The notes under the pieces: model-generated | What the model was told of the DNA's origin: nothing | Database searches by the model: none | The model's input: the letters and a program-made list of their open reading frames with translations, nothing else | Shown: in pieces, positions 5,841-11,341 of the stretch | How the letters are laid out: each line of letters starts with the position of its first letter | How positions within the stretch are numbered: position 1 is the stretch's first letter | Program-made: the position numbers and the translations under genes | NCBI GenBank assembly: GCA_964495095.1 | Contig: CAZBUH010000066.1 | Coordinates: 1 to 11,341 of the forward strand | Direction of reading: 5' to 3' | Length of the DNA: 11,341 bases | From: CAZBUH01 sp964495095 | Lineage (GTDB): Bacteria > Bacillota > Clostridia > Oscillospirales > Oscillospiraceae

Positions 5841-6722
5841 ATGAGATACGTTAAATTAATTTCACTTATTGCTGCGGCGCTTATGCTCACCGCCTGCTCC
5901 GCGACCGCGGGAAACGGTAAGAGCGGCGTGATGTCGGCGGCGTCCCCCGCAGCGGAGGCGTCGCCAACAGCGGAGGTATCGCCTGGGTTAGAGGCGTCCC
6001 CCGGGCTGGAGACCTCCCCAACAGCGGAGCCTGATTCAATACCCACGGAGGCCCCCGCGCCTGAGACCGCCGGGACAGGTGCGCCGGAGACGGATTACGG
6101 AGCCGCGCGGCGCTCGGCCTACGCCGACGCTCTGGAAAATCTGCTTAATAACCGTGTCCTGCCCGGCGGGGAAACGGTGGACCTGATGGGCTCCATGGAG
6201 GATAACCAGTTCGGCGTATTCGATGCGGATTTGGACGGCGAGGACGAGCTGGTGATACTGTATTCCAGCACCTATATGGCCGGAATGGTGGGCAAGGTGT
6301 ACGGCTACGATGGGGAAAAGGGCGCTATGATAGAGGAACTGTCAGAATTTCCGGCCTTGAGATTCTACGATAACGGCGCGGTGACGGCGGACTGGTCCCA
6401 TAACCAGGGGTTGGCCGGGGAATTCTGGCCCTACACCATATACGAATATAACGCCGGTACCGGCGTGTACGAATGCAAAGGCTCGGTGGACGCCTGGCAG
6501 AAGAAATATTTTGAGACGGACTTCGAGGGCAACGCCTTTCCGGACGATATTGACGCCGACAGGGACGGCTTTGTGTACTATCTTATGACCGACGCGGGAT
6601 ACGGCGACCCGGTGGACGGAGCAGAGTACGAAAGCTGGCGTGATAAGGTCCTGGCCGGGGCAAAAGAAATAACGGTGAACTGGCTTGACCTGACGGAGGA
6701 TAACATTAAGAGCGTCCGCTGA
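5841..6722 (+). CDS. secreted lipoprotein with Ser-Pro repeat linker and DxDxDG motifs
   Basis: This 293-residue protein begins with a signal peptide ending in the lipobox LTAC, so Cys19 would be acylated and the protein anchored on the outer face of the membrane. Residues 34-63 are five copies of a hexapeptide of form (A/V/T)SP(A/T/G)(A/L)E, followed by more Pro/Thr/Glu-rich linker to about 85. The folded part (about 90-293) contains two DxDxDG calcium-loop-like motifs: DADLDGEDEL at 128-137, of the type seen in many clostridial surface proteins, and DADRDG at 238-243. It is otherwise unrecognised. A good ribosome site (GGAGG) precedes the ATG. It follows the sigma/membrane-protein pair in the same direction and could be a target or co-sensor of that system (inference). 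A terminator lies beyond the stop. Confidence 0.85.
   Translation: MRYVKLISLIAAALMLTACSATAGNGKSGVMSAASPAAEASPTAEVSPGLEASPGLETSPTAEPDSIPTEAPAPETAGTGAPETDYGAARRSAYADALENLLNNRVLPGGETVDLMGSMEDNQFGVFDADLDGEDELVILYSSTYMAGMVGKVYGYDGEKGAMIEELSEFPALRFYDNGAVTADWSHNQGLAGEFWPYTIYEYNAGTGVYECKGSVDAWQKKYFETDFEGNAFPDDIDADRDGFVYYLMTDAGYGDPVDGAEYESWRDKVLAGAKEITVNWLDLTEDNIKSVR
5940..6029 (+). repeat. five 18-bp in-frame tandem repeats in the lipoprotein linker
   Basis: The five units encode ASPAAE, ASPTAE, VSPGLE, ASPGLE and TSPTAE. The DNA copies are diverged but clearly periodic, with recurrent ACAGCGGAG and CCCGGGCTGGAG-like pieces. The linker probably spaces the folded domain away from the membrane, and repeat number may vary among strains. 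Confidence 0.8.
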
Positions 6723-6786
6723 GACCGTATCGGCGGAAAAATTTTTGGAAACTTACCGTTTTAAGGGAAAAGATGGCGAGTTGCAC

Positions 6787-6830
6787 AATATTTCCGGGAA
6801 ATTTGAAGGATTTCCCGGAAATATTTTTTT
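6787..6830 (+). terminator. strong rho-independent terminator after the lipoprotein gene
   Basis: AATATTTCCGGGAAAT (6787-6802) pairs perfectly with 6810-6825 around a seven-base loop. The T-run continues to 6830. It separates the sigma-associated genes from the dgt-dnaG-rpoD group. Confidence 0.9.
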
Positions 6831-6848
6831 GTTTTCCGGCAGGATTTT

Positions 6849-6877
6849 TTGAGGTGCGTGTCGTATAAGCATATAGA
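6849..6877 (+). promoter_or_regulatory. candidate sigma-A promoter for dgt-dnaG-rpoD
   Basis: TTGAGG (6849-6854) and TATAGA (6872-6877) have an ideal 17-base spacer; each hexamer matches consensus at four of six positions. It lies just after the upstream terminator and 20 bases before the dgt ATG. Confidence 0.5.
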
Positions 6878-6897
6878 AACTGCGGAGGCTAACAAAA

Positions 6898-7902
6898 ATG
6901 AACACACGGGAAAAGCGCGAAAAATTAGAAGAGATAATGGTCTGCCCCAGGGGCGTCCGGGCTGAGGACTCCAAGGGCAGGCTCAGGCCGGAGGAGCAGT
7001 GCCAGATTCGAACCTGTTTCCAGCGGGATGTGGACAGAATAATCCACTGCAAATCCTTCCGGCGCTTAAAGCATAAGACACAGGTTTTCCTTCAGCCAGA
7101 GGGGGATCACTACAGGACGCGGCTGACCCACACTCTGGAGGTGACCCGGATAGCCAGGACCATAGCCCGCGCCCTGGAGCTCAACGAGGATTTGACGGAG
7201 GCAATCGCTCTGGGCCATGACCTGGGCCATACGCCCTTCGGCCACGCCGGTGAACGGGCGCTGAACGCCATAGTGGACGGCGGCTTCCGCCATTACGACC
7301 AGAGCCTGCGGGTGGTGGACAGGATCGAAAACGGCGGCCGGGGGCTTAACCTCACCTACGAGGTGAGAAACGGCATAGTCCGGCATACCGTAAACCCGCC
7401 GGCGGACACGCTGGAGGGCAGGATAGTGAAATTATCCGATAAAGTGGCCTACATAAATCACGATGTGGATGACGCCATCCGGGCCGGGCTGATATCCGAG
7501 AGCGACCTGCCCGGGGAGATAACGAGCGCTTTGGGCACCCGTTCCAGCGTCAGGCTTGACACAATCATAAAGGACATTATCGAAAACAGCACGGATAAAG
7601 ACGATATTTTCATGAGCCCCGAAATGTACTTTATCGTGGAAACCTTCCACAACTTTATGTACGATAACGTGTACTTAAATCCCACGGCCAAGGGCGAGGA
7701 GTCCAAGGTGGCCGGAATTTTGGGCGGTATATTCGAGCACTATGTAAAGTATCCGGAAAAGCTGCCCCAGGAGTACAGGGACATAGCCGAGGAGGACGGG
7801 CTGCAGCGCGCCGTCAGCGACTATGTCTCCGGCATGACCGACAAATACGCCATGTTCGTATACGGCGAGGTGTACATACCGGCAGCGTGGCAGATAAGGT
7901 AG
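6898..7902 (+). CDS. dgt: dGTP triphosphohydrolase-family HD-domain enzyme
   Basis: This cytoplasmic phosphohydrolase of 334 residues is predicted to convert a deoxynucleoside triphosphate to the nucleoside and tripolyphosphate, shaping dNTP pools. The family signature is clear: SFRRLKHKTQVF at 53-64, then RLTHTLEV with His78, GHDLGHTPFGHAGE with the His107-Asp108 metal pair, and KLSDKVAYINHDVDDA with Asp181. These are the HD-superfamily metal ligands. The length fits the short Firmicutes form. GGAGG lies nine bases before the ATG. The substrate range (dGTP alone or several dNTPs) cannot be told from sequence. It leads a same-strand group with dnaG and rpoD, a gene order known from Clostridia. 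Confidence 0.93.
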   Translation: MNTREKREKLEEIMVCPRGVRAEDSKGRLRPEEQCQIRTCFQRDVDRIIHCKSFRRLKHKTQVFLQPEGDHYRTRLTHTLEVTRIARTIARALELNEDLTEAIALGHDLGHTPFGHAGERALNAIVDGGFRHYDQSLRVVDRIENGGRGLNLTYEVRNGIVRHTVNPPADTLEGRIVKLSDKVAYINHDVDDAIRAGLISESDLPGEITSALGTRSSVRLDTIIKDIIENSTDKDDIFMSPEMYFIVETFHNFMYDNVYLNPTAKGEESKVAGILGGIFEHYVKYPEKLPQEYRDIAEEDGLQRAVSDYVSGMTDKYAMFVYGEVYIPAAWQIR

Positions 7903-7948
7903 TAAAGCCGCTTTTGTATATTTATTGTAATCATGGGAGAAAATCAGG

Positions 7949-7956
7949 GAAGGAGG
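7949..7956 (+). promoter_or_regulatory. strong ribosome binding site that sets the dnaG GTG start
   Basis: GGAAGGAGG-type sequence, nearly fully complementary to the 16S rRNA 3' end, lies seven bases before GTG at 7964. No in-frame ATG nearby competes, so GTG is the start. Strong initiation may offset the weaker codon. Confidence 0.8.
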
Positions 7957-7963
7957 TCTTTTT

Positions 7964-9721
7964 GTGGCTTTTCCTGAACGATTTATAGAGGAGCTTATAA
8001 GCCGCAGCGATATTGTTGACGTTGTGAGCAGCTATGTGGCCCTCACAAAGCGCAGCGGCAGCAGCATGTTCGGGCTTTGCCCCTTCCATAACGAAAAGAC
8101 CCCGTCCTTTTCTGTTTCCGCCGATAAGCAGATATATCACTGCTTTGGCTGCGGCAAGGGCGGCGGAGTGATAAATTTCATAATGGAGATAGAAAACCTC
8201 TCCTATCCGGACGCGGTGTATTTCCTTGCAAAGCGCGCCGGCCTGACTGTGCCCGAGGATGACAGGCCGGATCCAAACCGGGGCCGGCGGGCCAGAATGC
8301 TGGAGCTAAACCGGGACGCCGCCAGGTTTTTTTATGATATGCTCTCAAGGCCGGAGGGAGCTGCGGCGGTGGAGTATATAAACAGGCGGGGACTTACGAA
8401 AAAAATGGTCACGAGCTTCGGACTGGGCGCAGCCCCGGACAGTTGGACGAACCTTACCGACGCCATGATGAAAAAGGGCTATACGGCAAAGGAGCTTACC
8501 GACGCTGGCCTTGCCAAGGTGAGCCGGAACGGCCGCGGTGGGGTTTACGACATGTTCCGGAACAGGCTGATGTTCCCGGTTATAGATGTGCGGGGCAGCG
8601 TAATAGGGTTTTCCGGCAGAATACTTGGAGACGGGGAGCCGAAATACCTAAACTCCCCGGATACGCTTGTTTTCAATAAGAGCCGGAATCTTTTTGCCCT
8701 TAATCTGGCGAAAAAATCAAAGCTGGGTATGCTTATTCTGGCTGAGGGCAATATAGACGTGGTGTCGCTCCACCAGGCCGGCTTCGACTGCGCGGTGGCG
8801 TCCCTGGGGACGTCGCTTACGTCGGAGCAGGCGCGGCTTATGACGCGCTATACCCAGGAGGCTATAATAGCCTACGATTCCGACGGAGCAGGAATAAAAG
8901 CCGCACAGCGCGCCATAGGAATTCTTGAAAGCGTTGGGCTCAAAGTGCGCGTACTGCGGATTCCGGGCGCAAAGGACCCGGATGAATTTATCCAGAAGAA
9001 CGGGGCCGACGCATTCCGGCTTATACTTGATAAAAGCGAAAACTATATAGATTACCAGCTCCTTATTTTAAAGGACAAATACGATTTAAAGACAGACGAC
9101 GGCCGGGTGGCGTTCCTGAGCGAGGCCACGGAGCTTATAGCCGGCCTTAAAAATTCTGCGGAGCGTGAAATTTACGGCACAAAGGCAGCCGAATACGCGG
9201 GAGTGACGAAGGACGGTTTTCTGCTGGATGTGCGCAGGGCCGTAAAGAGCAAGGGCTACAGGGCCAAAAAACAGGCGGAGCGCAGGGAGCTTATGCCCAG
9301 GGGCCGGCAGTCCGGCTCGGCTATCCGCTATGAGAGGGAGGAATCGGCCCCGGCAGAGGAAGGCGTTTTGGGCATACTTACAGCATACCCTGATATGGAG
9401 CCTATGACGGCGCAGCTTAGCCCGGAGGATTTTTCCTCGGATTTTTCAAGAAAAGCCTTCAGTATCATAAGGCGCAGAATAAGAGACGGAAAAAGCGTTG
9501 AAATACCGATGCTCCAGGAGGAGCTGGAGCCTGATGAAATCTCCCGCCTGACGCTTATAGCGTCCCGGCCGGAAAACCGGTCCAACAGCGAAAAGGCAAT
9601 GGCGGATTACATAGATAAAATAAAGGAGTCGAAAATCAAGAGTCAGGGGGCGGAAGACCTTAGGGCCTACCTTGACGTGATGAAGCAGAAAAAGGGTTTG
9701 GGTGATAATTATGGCAAATAA
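7964..9721 (+). CDS. dnaG: DnaG, DNA primase
   Basis: This 585-residue primase makes the RNA primers for chromosome replication at the fork, together with the replicative helicase. The N-terminal CHC2 zinc domain has Cys39, His42, Cys60 and Cys63 (CPFHNEKTPSFS, then CFGCGKGGGV). The catalytic core (about 115-425) includes RNRLMFPVID at 199-208 and the TOPRIM metal residues: Glu261 (LAEGNIDV) and Asp305/Asp307 (AYDSDGAG), with KDPDEF at 337-342. Residues from about 440 form the variable helicase-binding C-terminal domain. The length is close to E. coli and Bacillus DnaG. Translation begins at GTG. The end overlaps the rpoD start by 11 bases, which suggests co-translation. Confidence 0.97.
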   Translation: MAFPERFIEELISRSDIVDVVSSYVALTKRSGSSMFGLCPFHNEKTPSFSVSADKQIYHCFGCGKGGGVINFIMEIENLSYPDAVYFLAKRAGLTVPEDDRPDPNRGRRARMLELNRDAARFFYDMLSRPEGAAAVEYINRRGLTKKMVTSFGLGAAPDSWTNLTDAMMKKGYTAKELTDAGLAKVSRNGRGGVYDMFRNRLMFPVIDVRGSVIGFSGRILGDGEPKYLNSPDTLVFNKSRNLFALNLAKKSKLGMLILAEGNIDVVSLHQAGFDCAVASLGTSLTSEQARLMTRYTQEAIIAYDSDGAGIKAAQRAIGILESVGLKVRVLRIPGAKDPDEFIQKNGADAFRLILDKSENYIDYQLLILKDKYDLKTDDGRVAFLSEATELIAGLKNSAEREIYGTKAAEYAGVTKDGFLLDVRRAVKSKGYRAKKQAERRELMPRGRQSGSAIRYEREESAPAEEGVLGILTAYPDMEPMTAQLSPEDFSSDFSRKAFSIIRRRIRDGKSVEIPMLQEELEPDEISRLTLIASRPENRSNSEKAMADYIDKIKESKIKSQGAEDLRAYLDVMKQKKGLGDNYGK

Positions 9722-11006
9722 CAAGTTGAACAGCGGGAATGAATTAAACGAGCTTGCGAAGGATGAGCTTTTGGAGCAGCAGCCGGAGGAAATTGGAGAG
9801 GACGCCGCCGCGGATCCGGCTGAGGAGGAAATAATAGAGGAGAGCGCCCCAAAAACGGCGAAAAAGAACGCAAAAAAGGCGAAAAGCGCGGCGATAGACA
9901 TGTCCCTGCCCCCGGAGGAGCGGCTTGCCGCTCTTATTGAGATGGGGAAAAAGAAGGGTAAGCTCAGCGCCAAGGAGATAAGCGATGTAGTAGAGACTAT
10001 AAACGACCAGGAGCAGATAGATAAGTTCTACGAAAATGTGGAAAAGACCGGTATAGAGATGACCATCGGCGACGAGCTGCCGGATCTCACAATGGACGAC
10101 GTGGCCCCGGCTATCGAGGAGCTTGAGGAGATAACCGAGGAGGAGATTGTAAATCCCGAGGTTCTTATGGACAGCTTCAGCGTCGACGACCCGGTGCGCA
10201 TGTACCTTAAGGAGATAGGAAAGGTAAACCTTCTCACCTCCGAGGAGGAGCGGGAGCTTGCCATCCGCATGAACGAGGGGGACGAGGAGGCCAAAAAGCG
10301 CATGGCCGAGGCAAACCTCCGTCTTGTGGTCAGCATCGCAAAGCGCTATGTGGGCCGCGGAATGCAGTTTTTGGACCTTATCCAGGAGGGCAATCTGGGC
10401 CTTATAAAGGCGGTTGAGAAATTTGACTACACAAAGGGCTATAAATTTTCCACATACGCCACCTGGTGGATACGTCAGGCGATAACAAGGGCAATTGCCG
10501 ACCAGGCCAGGACGATACGCATCCCTGTTCACATGGTGGAGACTATAAACAAGGTGATCCGGGTGTCCCGGCAGCTTCTCCAGGAGCTGGGCCACGACCC
10601 CACGCCCGAGGAGATAGCGGCGGAGATGAACATGCCGGTAGACAAGGTGCGGGATATACTGAAGATTGCCCAGGAGCCTGTGTCCCTGGAGACGCCAATA
10701 GGCGAGGAGGAGGACAGCCACCTCGGAGATTTCATCCCCGACGAGGACGCCTCCGCCCCGGCGGAAGCCGCCTCCTTCACACTGCTCAAGGAGCAGCTTA
10801 TGAATGTGCTGGGCACTCTCACACCAAGGGAGGAAAAGGTGCTCAGGCTCCGTTTCGGCCTGGAGGACGGCAGAACCAGGACCCTTGAGGAGGTGGGCAA
10901 GGAGTTTAACGTCACCCGTGAGCGTATCCGGCAGATAGAGGCGAAGGCCCTGAGAAAGCTCCGCCACCCGTCCAGAAGCAAAAAATTAAAGGACTTTTTG
11001 AATTGA
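9711..11006 (+). CDS. rpoD: RpoD/SigA, primary RNA polymerase sigma factor
   Basis: This is the housekeeping sigma factor, 431 residues from ATG 9711. A charged tail comes first: acidic at 19-47, lysine-rich at 48-58. A region 1.1-like segment follows at about 65-125. Region 1.2 is DPVRMYLKEIGKVNLLTSEE (160-179). Region 2 (about 200-275) has ANLRLVVSIAKRYVGRGMQF, the core-binding DLIQEGNLGL and the -10-melting FSTYATWWIRQAITRAIADQ. Region 3 spans 275-355. Region 4 (about 360-431) has LTPREEKVLRLRFGLEDGRT and the helix-turn-helix TLEEVGKEFNVTRERIRQIE. An in-frame GTG at 9702 with AAGGG upstream could add three residues (MII); I prefer the ATG. The start lies within the end of dnaG, consistent with an operon. 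Termination is at the hairpins downstream. Confidence 0.98.
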   Translation: MANNKLNSGNELNELAKDELLEQQPEEIGEDAAADPAEEEIIEESAPKTAKKNAKKAKSAAIDMSLPPEERLAALIEMGKKKGKLSAKEISDVVETINDQEQIDKFYENVEKTGIEMTIGDELPDLTMDDVAPAIEELEEITEEEIVNPEVLMDSFSVDDPVRMYLKEIGKVNLLTSEEERELAIRMNEGDEEAKKRMAEANLRLVVSIAKRYVGRGMQFLDLIQEGNLGLIKAVEKFDYTKGYKFSTYATWWIRQAITRAIADQARTIRIPVHMVETINKVIRVSRQLLQELGHDPTPEEIAAEMNMPVDKVRDILKIAQEPVSLETPIGEEEDSHLGDFIPDEDASAPAEAASFTLLKEQLMNVLGTLTPREEKVLRLRFGLEDGRTRTLEEVGKEFNVTRERIRQIEAKALRKLRHPSRSKKLKDFLN

Positions 11007-11032
11007 TCCCTACTTTTTCAATGATTCAATGA

Positions 11033-11076
11033 AAACGCCCCCTTTCCTTCTGCTATACAGAAATCAGGGGGCGTTT
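11033..11076 (+). terminator. hairpin terminator after rpoD
   Basis: AAACGCCCCC (11033-11042) pairs over 10 bp with GGGGGCGTTT (11067-11076). An inner TTCTG/CAGAA stem lies within. The U-run is confined to the end of the stem, so efficiency may be modest; this may explain the second hairpin downstream. Confidence 0.65.
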
Positions 11077-11098
11077 GGCCAGTTCTTTGACAGACTGG

Positions 11099-11129
11099 AG
11101 CGCGAAAGCAAAATGCTTTCGCGCTTTTT
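11099..11129 (+). terminator. second, strong rho-independent terminator after rpoD
   Basis: AGCGCGAAAGC (11099-11109) pairs perfectly over 11 bp with GCTTTCGCGCT (11115-11125) around AAAAT. A run of T at 11125-11129 follows. It backs up the hairpin at 11033-11076 and insulates the next gene. Confidence 0.88.
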
Positions 11130-11149
11130 CTGAAACAGCACAAATCGTT

Positions 11150-11177
11150 TTGACGGAAATCAGAGTTTCCTTAGCAT
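11150..11177 (+). promoter_or_regulatory. possible upstream promoter of the last gene
   Basis: TTGACG (11150-11155, 5/6) and TAGCAT (11172-11177, 4/6) are separated by 16 bases, directly after the rpoD terminators. Confidence 0.35.
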
Positions 11178-11182
11178 TACGG

Positions 11183-11211
11183 TTGCATTTTTCCGCGCCG
11201 CATAATATAAT
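11183..11211 (+). promoter_or_regulatory. sigma-A promoter for the gene at the right edge
   Basis: TTGCAT (11183-11188) and a perfect TATAAT (11206-11211) have an optimal 17-base spacer. Transcription would start near 11218, leaving a leader of about 74 bases before the ATG at 11292. I see no known riboswitch in that leader. Confidence 0.65.
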
Positions 11212-11291
11212 AATCATAGAAGAGCCATTATACCCGTTCGTAAGGGCGGGGAATGGCGGTGATATGCGCAGATGGAACGGAGGTACTGTAT

Positions 11292-11341
11292 ATGGCACCT
11301 GTAATTGACCCCAATTTCGTTCAGACACAGCAAAAAATTGT
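11292..11341 (+). CDS. start of an unidentified protein, cut by the window edge
   Basis: GGAGGT at 11279-11284 lies seven bases before ATG 11292. The frame stays open to the end of the window and encodes MAPVIDPNFVQTQQKI. Together with the promoter at 11183-11211 this is a credible gene start, but 16 residues are too few to identify a family. Confidence 0.65.
   Translation, partial: MAPVIDPNFVQTQQKI

Noticed and set aside
5594..6046. 150-codon minus-strand frame opposite the lipoprotein signal and repeats
   Set aside because: Its own apparent repeats (such as SPGDASNPGDTSAVGD) are the reverse reading of the 18-bp linker repeats.
10466..10888. Plus-strand 140-codon frame within rpoD
   Set aside because: It is the out-of-frame reading of a conserved sigma factor gene, with no independent support.
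9744..10967. 407-codon open frame antisense to rpoD
   Set aside because: It mirrors the codon pattern of rpoD, has no convincing ribosome site or known motif, and lies fully opposite a core gene.
11218..11291. Possible riboswitch in the leader of the last gene
   Set aside because: The 74-base leader shows no strong stem followed by a T-run and no recognised aptamer core.

Overview
The window looks like a chromosomal segment of a low-G+C-lineage (Firmicutes/Clostridia) bacterium, most likely Oscillospiraceae/Ruminococcaceae-like, although its own base composition is moderately GC-rich. The reasons are the paired glgC-glgD genes, the dgt-dnaG-rpoD gene order, strong AGGAGG-type ribosome binding sites, an encoded CCA on the tRNA, and a decayed copy of a Spo0A C-terminal-type DNA-binding domain. 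No mobile element, CRISPR array or phage gene is visible. Most of the window is ordinary core-genome content.

Layout. (1) Positions 77-2330, minus strand: a two-gene glycogen-synthesis operon, glgC then glgD. GlgC carries the catalytic motifs and GlgD is the degenerate partner subunit; together they would supply ADP-glucose. (2) 2331-2619: AT-rich divergent intergenic region holding a probable extended -10 promoter for glgCD and a promoter for the tRNA. (3) 2620-2702: tRNA-Leu(UAG), followed by a hairpin terminator. (4) 2750-3279: no intact gene; its second half holds a frameshifted, stop-interrupted remnant of a Spo0A_C-like protein. (5) 3280-4137: a carbon-nitrogen hydrolase with an intact Glu-Lys-Cys triad, closed by a 16-bp perfect terminator. 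(6) 4292-5708: an ECF-type sigma factor overlapping a single-pass membrane protein that is probably its anti-sigma or sensor partner, followed at 5841-6722 by a lipoprotein with a Ser-Pro-rich repeat linker; a strong terminator closes the group. (7) 6898-11006: dgt (dNTP triphosphohydrolase), dnaG (primase) and rpoD (primary sigma factor), in one direction and probably co-transcribed, linking nucleotide supply, replication priming and transcription. Two hairpins follow rpoD. (8) 11292 to the end: the first codons of an unidentified gene with its own good promoter.

The parts that merit a second look are the sigma/membrane-protein/lipoprotein group (partner and signal unknown), the Spo0A_C remnant, and the heavy use of the ATA isoleucine codon even in rpoD. 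I did not find convincing evidence of a wholly new system.
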